64,000 nt of DNA from Bathynomus jamesi. Taxonomy: Eukaryota; Arthropoda; Malacostraca; Isopoda; Cirolanidae. The stretch spans positions 41,001 to 105,000 of the forward strand of contig JAJOZX010009425.1 in assembly GCA_023014485.1 (NCBI GenBank). The letters are read 5' to 3'. Position 1 is the stretch's first letter. Each line of letters starts with the position of its first letter. Of this stretch, positions 55,914-64,000 are shown piece after piece. Made by a program: the position numbers and the translations under genes. Below the pieces are notes generated by a model that ran no database searches, was not told the origin of the DNA, and saw nothing but the letters and a program-made list of their open reading frames with translations.

Positions 55914-58482
55914 CACTAGGCAACAAAGATTTTGTTACAGAAGACCAAATAGGTGCTCCTAGCTAATTTCGGTATGCTGATTTCAAATCTATAATTAGAT
56001 TTTTTCTATCACGTCTAGATTTTGTGTAAAATGCAAATCACTTTTAGTAAAATTTTCTACCACGTCCAGATTTTGGTTTTAATCGGCTTAATGCCAGTAA
56101 TATGAAACTTGCTTTTCAAGGTTAAAGCAATTTTTTTGGCCAACTATATACAAATTCGAACAATTTTGATAAATAAAATTTATCCCGAGTTGGCAACACT
56201 GAGTCAAGAGCATAGTAACGGGCAACGGCCCAACTGTCAGTCGCTACGTGACAGTCAAGCAGAACGGTTGTTGAAGCTCTCTGCTGATGAGCAAGTGACA
56301 GGTTGTGGTGACTTGTGTGTTTTTATAGCATTTGTTTTGTACTACGGTGTGTATTTCTTTTTATTTTGCACATCGTAATAATTACTTTCTACGTTTTTTC
56401 AGATATTGTATGGTAATTCAAAATGGCATCAAATAGACGTGCTTGTGTAAATCACCCAGACAACTTCTGCTTTGTCTGTGGCAATATACACCTAAGCCAC
56501 AACGTAGAAACATAACAACAAAGATTAAACTTGCCTACAAGTGTTATTTTGACTAAGTTAGGAGACCAACAGAGGGACTGGGCACCACATATTTGCTGTG
56601 CACAGTGCAATGCAATGTTAATAGCTTGGATGAATGGTAAAAGAAAAGCTATGCCGTTTTCAGTCACCATGGTTTGGCGTGAGCCGAAAAATCACTTCAA
56701 TGATTGTTATTTTTGTTTGACAAAGATTGCTGGTTTCACAAAGAAAAACAAATCAAAGATCACGTACCCAAACTGCGAATCAGCAATGAAACCAGTACCA
56801 CATGATGAAACAAATCCACCACCAGTTCCACCAGCAACGATAACAGACAGCAGTTCATCTGAAGATTCTGCTAGTGATATAGAAACAGGGAAAGATGGCA
56901 TATATGTTCCAGATGCAAATATTTCCCCACATTTGTTAAGTCAAGCGGAGTTAAATGACTTAGTGCGCGATTTGGAATTACCAAAAGAAAAGGCAGAGTT
57001 GCTTGGTTCAAGACTTCAAGAATTTAATCTTCTCCAACCAAACACCAAAGTTTCCCATTTCCGCCATCGCCATTTGCAGTTTTCATCATTTTACTTACAG
57101 GAAGAAAACGTTTGTTTCTGCCACGATATCAGTGGTCTGATGCAAGGGATTGGCTGTCGCTATGATCCAAACGAATGGAGACTGTTCATTGACTCTAGTA
57201 AAGCTAGCCTTAAAGCTGTATTACTGCACAACGGCAATGAAAAACCTTCAATACCTGTAGCACATGCCACTGGCCTTAATGAGACTTATGAATCGATGAA
57301 ACTGCTGCTAAGACTCATCAAATATAAGGACCACACATGGAATATTTGTGGCGACCTTAAAGTTGTATCATTACTTCTTGGGTTACAGTTGGGCTACACA
57401 AAGCATATGTGCTTTTTGTGTCTATGGAACAGCAGAGATGACAAGAACCACTACAAAAAACATGATTGGCCATCTAGAACTGAACATGTTGTTGGTAAAT
57501 ACAATGTGAAACACCCAGCACTTATTGACCCTCAGAAAGTACATCTTCCACCACTTCACATTAAACTTGGCCTTATGAAAAATTTCGTGAAGGGTATGGA
57601 TCATCAAGGTAGTGGTTTCCAATATTTAAAGGATAAATTCAAAGGAATATTGACAGATGCTAAGCTAGAAGCTGGAGTTTTCACTGGACCACAGATCCGC
57701 AGTGTCATCCACGACTCATCGTTTCCATCCATCTAACCTAAATGAGAATGAACTAGGAGCATGGACATCTTTCGTTGAAGTTGTCAAAAATTTTCTTGGA
57801 AACCACAAAGCTGAAAACCACCGTAAACTCGTAGAAAACATGCTTAAATCTTATGAAATAATGGGATGCAGAATGTCTTTGAAAATTCATTTTTTACATT
57901 CTCATCTTGACTTCTTCCCGGCCAACCTTGGGGCTGTAAGTGACGAGCATGGTGAGCGCTTCCACCAACAGATCTCAGTTATGGAAAACAGATACCAAGG
58001 TAATTTCAACCCAAATATGATGGGAGATTATTGTTGGTTCCTGCAGAAGGAGAGCTCGTCATCCTACAAGCGACAAAGGAAGAGGACACACACCAAAGTT
58101 TCACTTAAGAACAGGAATTTGCCTTTCAGTAGTAACAACAAAATACTAACGCGCTTTGGGTGGATGGTTGGGCGCAGGGGTGGTAACTCCGCCAGCGGAA
58201 TTCTGCTGTCTGTCTTAAGCCAGAATAAAGGAGGAAAGACATCCCTGTTCACTAATTATTTAAGTATGCTTAACATAAAACGTGGCACGGAAAAGTAGCT
58301 TAGACGGCTTTCGTAATAGAAGCGGGTGAGAAAAAAATGAAAAATAGGGGTTTTCGGTTACACAAAATCTGGACGTGATAGAGAAATTTTGATATCAGAT
58401 CTGAAATCAGCATCAGCGCTTTAGTAGGAATCAGTAGTTCACGTGTCTGTAACAAAAAAAAGTTGAAATTTGTTGCCTAGTG
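55914..58482 (+). mobile_element. CACTA-like transposon nested in the IHWD element
   Basis: 2569 bp. Ends CACTAGGCAACAAA and the exact inverse TTTGTTGCCTAGTG, flanked by TAA on each side (55911-55913, 58483-58485). Inverted similarity continues inward: TTTTGTTACAG, ATGCTGATTTCA, and TCTATCACGTC with AGATTTTGTGTAA. CACTA termini with a 3-bp duplication are the hallmark of the CACTA/EnSpm (CMC) group. Excision in silico rejoins the outer protein frame at LIEDAD. Confidence 0.8.
56423..58298 (+). pseudogene. Putative CACTA-like transposase (FIDSSK family)
   Basis: From ATG 56423: ACVNHPDNFCFVCG (zinc-binding pattern), an in-frame TAA at 56513, then ICCAQCNAM, MVWREPKNHFNDCYFC, SHFRHRH, EWRLFIDSSKASLKAVLLH, WNICGDLKVVSLLLGLQLG, MCFLCLWNSRDD and LPPLHIKLGLMKNFV. 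A frameshift near 57730 leads to HFLHSHLDFFP, AVSDEHGERFHQQ and MMGDYCW. Candidate catalytic residues are the Asp codons at 57191 and 57353 (53 residues between) and Glu at 57945 or 57954. I recognise the family from insect and Hydra genomes as uncharacterised; assigning it as the transposase rests on the flanking CACTA ends. Confidence 0.7.
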
Positions 58483-59507
58483 TAAGTTAACTAAATGCCC
58501 TATGATAAAAAGAAATTAAAAATATTATGAAAAATTAAAGAAATATGACGAGATGTTTGACATATCTCCATGCCACTGTTATGATAAAGGCATAAGGGAT
58601 AGAAAACTTTGTAGGTGTGAACATAAAATACCTATTATAGAATGGGAAGTTTTTATTGGTCAAAAAGAAAGGAAAAAAACCAGTTAGGAAAAATTGATAA
58701 AAAAAAACAAGTAATTTGAGAAAGTTGGGCAAAATCCAAAAAGCACAAGGGAAAAGAAATCAAAAGAAAAATTAAGAGAAGCAAGGGAATTTGATCATCA
58801 GAAGTGATAGAAGATGATAATGAAAATGAAGATGTCGATTTTCAAGACAGAAGGACTTAGATTATGAAGAAGACTTAGAATTAATAGAAAATTTTCAAAA
58901 TACATATACCTATGAAAATTTAGCCAAAACTTCAGAATGAGCAATTGCTTCAGATTAGAACTAAACCTCTAGAAGTACTAAATTTTCCATGTCACAGCCA
59001 AAGCGTTGAACGGGGTGTGAACTTAGTAATTAAATCTAGCCAGGAAAGAATTGGTTATATTAATCGGCCTAAATTTATTTTAAATACTTTAGTCTAGAAA
59101 AGAACTGTCTACTTTTGGGTGGAAAGGTCAATGGAAGGAATGAAAAAAAACATTAGTTTTAGGTCAAAAATTTTATTGAATTTCTCTTAATTTCTAAATT
59201 TCTACCAATAATAGCTAAAAATGTATGTATTAAATTTTTTTTCATGCATTTTTGTAATTTTAAAAAAAATTTTCATTAAAAAATAAATATAACTGTTTTA
59301 TAAGCGAACTTTGGTAATAATAAAAATTTCGAAGTAAATCACAAATTATCTCGAATTTTATGAATTTTATGAAAAACTGAAACCAGTAGGGGGGTAGGGG
59401 TTCTCAGAATTCAAAAATATTTTACCAGGGTGTTACTATGATTGATTGAACCACCTCACACTATGTACCTAAGAAATAAAAATTTCGACCCGGCCTAATA
59501 TATATAT

Positions 59508-60176
59508 AGGGTGTCCCAGGAGGAAATGTCAAGAATGGACCATTTGACTCTTTGGGTATTTCTAAGTAGAAAGTATTATATCGACATGTGCCTGATTCCC
59601 AACCGTTACCGAGATACAGGCCTCTACATTTGGGCACCACCTCACTACGCAGGGAGGTTACTACATACTTAAATCAACGGTTTCCGGGAAGGTGGATTGG
59701 ACGTGGAGGACCTGTGGCATGGCCCCCTCGTTCGCCTGACTTATCTCCGCTAGATTTTTTTGTCTAGGGGTTCTCGAAGAGTAACGTTTATCAGCGGGGT
59801 AAGCCCGAAACTAGGGAGCAGTTGGTTGCACGTATACAGGATGCGTTCATAAACCTCAGAAAAGAACTTCCGCGTTTTCCTTGGCAAGACTCGATGGATC
59901 GGAGGCTCGCCGCGTGCATTGAAGAAGGAGGGGGTCACTTTGAAACCATTCTGCAATAAGTGCAATAGCGTATTGTATGTTTGTACTTTTTGTAAACCAC
60001 AAGTCATTAAATAGTATCTAAGATCGCCTTTTTATTATGTTTTAATTACCCAAATGTAGAGGTCTGTATCTCGGTAACGGTTGGGAATCAGACCCATATC
60101 GATATAATACTTTCTACTTAGAAATACCCAAAGAGTGAAATGGTGCATTCTTGACATTTCCTCCTGGGACACCCTG
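59508..60176 (+). mobile_element. Deleted Tc1/mariner-type element 2
   Basis: Ends AGGGTGTCCCAGGAGGAAAT and its inverse, followed inward by GTCAAGAATGGACCATTT and later GGTAACGGTTGGGAATCAG in inverted copies, so the TIRs exceed 100 bp. TA flanks are compatible with the surrounding TATATA. 59652-59959 encodes the transposase C-terminus ([20 protein letters not shown]) with one stop after LDFFV. The family is related to the 42.6 kb element. Confidence 0.82.
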
Positions 60177-60347
60177 TTATAATTTAAACATCTGTAACTT
60201 TTTTGTTTTTCAATTTTTAATAAAAATAATTACATATTTAGATTCAGGAGAAAATTCTTTATTAAAAAACATATAAAAAATAATATATTTATTATCCTCA
60301 TAGCTGGTATGATCGAACAAAGTGGGTATACATTTCTTTGGGACACG

Positions 60348-60350
<3 letters not shown>

Positions 60351-60417
<67 letters not shown>

Positions 60418-60423
60418 TATATA
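60351..60423. repeat. (TA)n microsatellite
   Basis: Pure TA dinucleotide with one break; the Tyr-Ile frames across it are artefacts. Confidence 0.95.
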
Positions 60424-60561
60424 TGCTGCAAACCCACAAGGAAAAAGAAAAAAGATTCCAAGGCCTTTCGTGTATTCAGAGCTACACCTCATTGGGGTGT
60501 AGCTCTAAATACACAAAAGGCCTTGGAATCGTTTTTCTTTTTCCTTGTGGGTTTGCAGCAT
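60424..60561. repeat. Perfect-looking hairpin element FB-B
   Basis: GCTGCAAACCCACAAGGAAA through TTCAGAGCTACACC is inverted almost exactly at 60495-60561. A diverged relative is at 5917-6015. It sits between (TA)n tracts with no other flank. Confidence 0.85.
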
Positions 60562-60596
60562 TCATTCATTTCACGTGTTTTATTGTGAAATTCATC

Positions 60597-60638
<42 letters not shown>

Positions 60639-60640
<2 letters not shown>

Positions 60641-60852
60641 GTAAAGAACGACGCTTTTATAGGAGATATTCCGCGCAAGACGAGAGAGAGAACGAAACAA
60701 ATGAAAAAATGAGGTAACCACCCGGGAATCGAACCCGGGATCTTCCGATTGCCGGTCAGATTCCCGGGTGGTTACCTCATTTTTTCATTTGTTTCGTTCT
60801 CTCTCTCTCGTCTTGCGCGGAATATCTCCTATACAAGCGTCGTTCTTTACGT
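60639..60852. mobile_element. Palindromic element with a tRNA 3' half at its centre
   Basis: The arms (60639-60737 and 60755-60852) are near-exact inverted copies: CGTAAAGAACGACGCTT, ATTCCGCGCAAGACGAGAGA and AATGAGGTAACCACCCGGGA. On the minus strand the centre (60763-60713) reads ACCGGCAATCGGAAGATC, then a tRNA T-arm (CCGGGTTCGATTCCCGG) and GTGGTTACC in the acceptor position. The B box GGTTCGATTCC is intact (60725-60735). No complete tRNA gene: D-arm and A box are absent. (TA)n flanks both sides. Confidence 0.75.
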
Positions 60853-60878
60853 TATTTATACTGCGTGTTCTTTGCAGT

Positions 60879-60946
<68 letters not shown>

Positions 60947-60953
60947 ATAATAT

Positions 60954-61525
60954 AGGGTGTCCGAGAATTATCTGTACAATTTTTGGTTGTTATTAAAAGT
61001 CAACCATGAAGTGTAGAAATTCCAGTGTTGTCCCATTTTACAGAGAAACTCATTAAGTTTTTGCTGATAACAAGTTTTGACAAGTTTTTTCTTTTTTGTA
61101 CGCGGGTGACAGACATTGATGATTTAAAAGCAAGAATCACAGCTGCTATTGAGCGAATTGATGTGGATATGCTGCAGCGTACATGGCAACATTTGGATTA
61201 TCGATTGGATGTTTTGCGAATCACTGATGGTGCACATATCGAATGTTTGTAACAACGTTACTTTAATAAAAGAAATGTTTGAAAATACAGATTCTAAATA
61301 ATCTTGTTTAAGAATTTTACGTGTGTTATCAAGAATTTTATTAAAAGATGAAATTGTACAGATAATTTTCGGACACTGGAATTTCTAAAAAACTTGTCAA
61401 AACATTGTATCAGAAAAAAACTTAATGAGATTCTCTGTAAAATGAGACAACACTGGAATTTCTACACTTCATGGTTGACTTTTAATAACAGCCAAAAATT
61501 GTACAGATAATTCTCGGACACCCTG
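60954..61525 (+). mobile_element. Deleted Tc1/mariner-type element 3
   Basis: Ends AGGGTGTCCGAGAATTATCT and its inverse, TIRs extending through GTTATTAAAAGTCAACCATG and ACTCATTAAGTTTTTGCTGA. A partial extra copy of the end lies at 61350-61385. TA flanks. 61109-61252 encodes only the last transposase segment (DIDDLKARITAAIERID, DYRLDVLRITDGAHIE), ending at a stop. Confidence 0.8.
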
Positions 61526-61529
61526 TATA

Positions 61530-61788
61530 TATACAGTATATATACAGTAGTTACGATAGAAGTGTTGTTCGGGAACCTTATCCTCAATATAATATGAATA
61601 TGAAAACAAGAGATATGACTCAACATTTATCGGCCAAACGTTTCGGTCCACTCAGGGGCCATCTTCAGTGACTAAATAGAAGCATCTAAAAACACAATCA
61701 TATAACTAAACTAAATACAAATGTCAAATATACTGTACAATAATAAAATCTAATAGAAAAAAGTTTTAAAAAAAAACTATCTGGATTA

Positions 61789-61824
<36 letters not shown>

Positions 61825-63690
61825 AAGATTACTGACCTGGATGGTAAAAGTTACAAATGACAAGTGGAGAGAAAGGAAAGAAAAAACAACTTAAGTTAGT
61901 TCGTTAGTTGCGTTAAAAAGGTGGTGGTTTGGTTAGGAAGTATGTAATTTTATCGAGGAAAGGCTATCGTTTAGTTCTGGATTTAATTTCCTGATAAAAA
62001 GGGATTCTAAAATTTTAAGATCAAGCGAATTAGAAGCAGACGACAAAATCGCAAAGGAGTCCTGGGGGCACGGGTGGTAAATCACTGGTCATGGGTCTCT
62101 GAATGATGCCGAATAGCAGAGGATTCAGGAGTGGAAAGAGGGCGAGAAGTTCGATAAGAAAAACCCAAATGCTTCGAAATCCTAAGTTTTAACTGTAGGG
62201 CAGTCTGCCCCACATAACGACTTTGGCAGGTCGCACATGTATATAAATAACAAAGGATCTCAAAAGCACGGGGAGGTGATCTTTATGGCGAAAAAAGGGT
62301 TGCAGAGAACTAGAATTAGAATTAATAATTATAAAGTCGCATTGAGGGAAGTGTCTGTCGAAAATAGAGTGGACATCTTTATTAAGTTGAAAAGTTAGTT
62401 GGTCTAAAAATGGAAGCTTAAGATAAACCTTCTGTTTCGGAACCGTGGACTGAATTATTTTGGGTGAATATAGGTTATTTAAAAATTTAGAAATTAAAGT
62501 CTCAAAAGTCAAAGTACAATAAAAATTATAGTTAAAAAAATCTCTTAAGATACTGAATTTCTAAGTCAAATAAAGACCAACTTCAACAAAGGTGATAGGC
62601 TCTAAAAATACGACTTTTAATACTAGCCAGCTTAAAACTAAGTGGAATATTGCTAAAAAAATGAGTACCGAGTTGGGTAGTAGTTGGTTTTCTATATACT
62701 TGTGTTGAAAAGCCTGTACTATGTTTATTTATGGTAACATCAAGAAACGAAATTTTATTGTGTCGTTCTACTTCCATAGAGAATTTAATATTAAGATGCC
62801 TAGTATTAATGTAATTTAAAAATAAAGGGGCATGATCTTTGTGCTTAAAAAATAAAAAAACAATCATCTTCATAACGTTTAAATAAAATAGGTTTAAAAT
62901 CAAGCGGGCAATCCCTCAGCCACTTTTCCTCGTGAAAACAAAGAAAACTGTTAGCAAAGGACGGACCAATGGGCGAACCCATTGCCATTCCCTCGTGCTG
63001 GTGGAAAAGTTCCTTATTAAAAAAGAATATGGTATCCTGGACAGATAACTTTAAAAGTTTTGAAAACAATTGTCTGCTTAATCCCAAAATGTCATTAGTA
63101 GAACCAAACAAAGAATTTATAATAATATCACAAGTTTCAAAAACAGGTACATTGGTAAACAAAGACTGAACATGAAAGGAAGCCATGAAACAATCCTTAA
63201 ACTTCAACTTGGTGACATAATCAACAAATTCAAATGAATCTTGCAAAGTGAAATGACTACGTGTGAGAGGGTCTATGATTGGGACCAAAAATTTTGCGAG
63301 GGTATAACTTGGGAGTGTTTATGGCTGCTAGAATGGGACGAAGCGGAACTCCAAGTTTATGGGTCTTAGGTAGGCCATAAACAACCCCTGGGCTAGTACC
63401 TGAAGCAAAAAGCTTATCGTAATAGTTAATCAAAAGCCCACGACTTTTGAGAGAACGTAAAAAGTTGTTGATTTTGTCCTCCAGTTTCACAATATATTTA
63501 AATGGATCAGTCTGCAGTTTCAAAAACTTGGTAGAATCAGAAAGTAAATTATACATTTTATTTAAATAGTCTTGTCTGTCTAAGACAATAACACCTTTAC
63601 CGTTATCAGGCTTACAAATAATTACATTCTTATCCCTCCCCAAGTTCGTGAGAACTTTAAAATCACTAAACTAAAAACTAGACAAAAAAC
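61530..63690 (-). pseudogene. Penelope-like element 2: reverse transcriptase with GIY-YIG
   Basis: Minus strand, from about 63643. DKNVIICKPDNGKGVIVLD; SPGVVYGLPKTHKLGVPLRP; after a frameshift (63288-62845) MASFHVQSLFTNVP, EGMAMGSPIGPSFANSF and FKRYEDDCFF (catalytic YxDD box); then SFLDVTINKHSTGFSTQVYR (62903-62583); and 62512 onward FPQCDFIIINSNSS. After a further shift, a GIY-YIG-like segment follows (YTCATCQSRYVGQTAL on the parallel copy). This is a second Penelope-like family, clearly different from element 1. Its tail at about 61639-61668 carries CTGAAGA, a GGCC/GGACC stem and GAAAC. An A-run at 61791-61821 (plus) is a T-run on this strand. Confidence 0.85.
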
Positions 63691-63715
63691 CTTAAACCCA
63701 TCAAACTTATAGTAG

Positions 63716-64000
63716 AACAAACACTTCCCTCAATGCGACTTTATAATTATTAATTCTAATTCTAGTTCTCTGCAATCCTTTTTTCGCCATAAAGATCACC
63801 TCCCCGTGCTTTTGAGATCCTTTGTTATTTATTTATATACATGCGCGACCTGCCAAAGTCGTTATGTGGGGCAGACTGCCCTACAGTTAAAACTTAGGAT
63901 TTCGAAGCATTTGGGTTTTTCTTATCGAACTTCTCGCCCTCTTTCCACTCCTGAATCCTCTGCTATTCGGCATCATTCAGAGACCCATGACCACCCATTC
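63716..64000 (+). pseudogene. Penelope-like element 2, inverted partial copy
   Basis: Plus strand, starting inside the coding sequence (FPQCDFIIINSNSSSLQSF) and running to the window end through YTCATCQSRYVGQTALQLK and LRISKHLGFSYRTSRP (GIY-YIG nuclease). It is the inverted counterpart of 62330-62060, joined head-to-head to the minus-strand copy near 63700, as at 54566. It continues beyond the window. Confidence 0.82.

Larger units (their letters stand above)
55644..59100 (+). pseudogene. IHWD-family protein, interrupted and internally deleted
   Basis: 55644-55913: MATRKRSHNAAFGYPAKF, MMPSKADIVRHFHF and, after a frameshift near 55777, SKNDCYNVVVQDTKEIWQKF to VTRLIEDAD. After the nested element, 58486 onward, in shifting frames: MFDISPCHCYDKGIRDRK, LCRCEHKIPIIEWEVFIGQ (a Cys-rich segment), an acidic stretch, then PCHSQSVERGVNLVIKSSQ. 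The N-terminal and FDIS segments parallel those at 2100-2560. The IHWD and FDTT catalytic segments are missing between about 58680 and 58920. Not functional. Confidence 0.6.
55193..59496 (+). mobile_element. IHWD-family DNA transposon, TIR GGCYGGGTCGAAA
   Basis: The left end AGGCTGGGTCGAAAA and the right end (inverted) AGGCCGGGTCGAAAT match. A second inverted block follows inside: TTAGGTACATATTGTGAGGT on the left, TTAGGTACATAGTGTGAGGT (inverted) on the right. Both flanks are TATATA, so the target duplication cannot be sized. 4304 bp in total, of which 55914-58482 is a nested element. Other non-coding parts are AT-rich. Confidence 0.82.

Noticed and set aside
60713..60763. Functional tRNA gene
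   Set aside because: Only the T-arm and acceptor-like part are recognisable; the D-arm and A box are absent and the sequence lies in a palindrome.
1..64000. Host gene exons interspersed among the repeats
   Set aside because: I looked for non-repeat coding segments with splice borders and found none beyond the transposon genes; small divergent exons could still be missed by eye.

Overview
This window looks like an intergenic, transposon-packed stretch of an arthropod nuclear genome. I favour a decapod crustacean. The reasons are dense (TA)n and (GA)n microsatellites, several CR1-like LINEs, Penelope-like elements with GIY-YIG domains, many hAT families, a 5S-rRNA-derived SINE and TTAGG-rich foldback repeats. 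The crustacean assignment is inference. I found no convincing host protein-coding gene, functional tRNA gene or functional rRNA gene. Every coding stretch I can read belongs to a mobile element and nearly all are broken.

Layout. 0-5 kb: end of a hAT transposase gene split by a hAT-type foldback MITE, then a relic of a poorly characterised DNA transposon (here called the IHWD family, after a motif) with an extra C-terminal domain. 5-9 kb: foldback elements, three small hAT MITEs with perfect 8-bp target duplications, and the RNase H end of a LINE. 9.4-10.7 kb: a 284-bp satellite with an inverted relic. 11-15 kb: LINE tail, foldbacks, and a 5S-derived SINE split by a MITE. 15.5-20.4 kb: a large inverted repeat with arms of about 2 kb, each arm carrying a short Helitron. 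20.4-25.9 kb: two direct copies of the same composite repeat, a third lying inverted at 39.3-41.3 kb. 25.9-28.1 kb: CR1-like LINEs bounded by (GA)n. 28.8-32.8 kb: a tRNA-headed SINE and two Penelope-like elements with terminal repeats. 33.6-39.3 kb: a GC-rich CR1-like LINE followed by a nearly intact BED-finger hAT with exact ends. 42.5-49.6 kb: a deleted mariner, a short hAT, and another LINE split by a hAT whose gene has introns. 49.6-53.8 kb: a full-length hAT inside an older hAT gene. 53.8-55.2 kb: a head-to-head Penelope palindrome. 55.2-59.5 kb: a CACTA-like element nested inside a second IHWD-family element. 59.5-64 kb: two deleted mariners, a hairpin holding a tRNA 3' half, and a second Penelope-like family, again with an inverted head-to-head copy.

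The elements do not cooperate as a pathway. The history is one of nested insertion, and exact target duplications, together with paralogous empty sites, let much of the order be read. The most novel-looking parts are the two IHWD-family elements, the CACTA-like element with a recognisable but undescribed (to me) transposase, the repeated insertion of LINEs into (GA)n tracts, and two SINEs with different heads that share one central domain.
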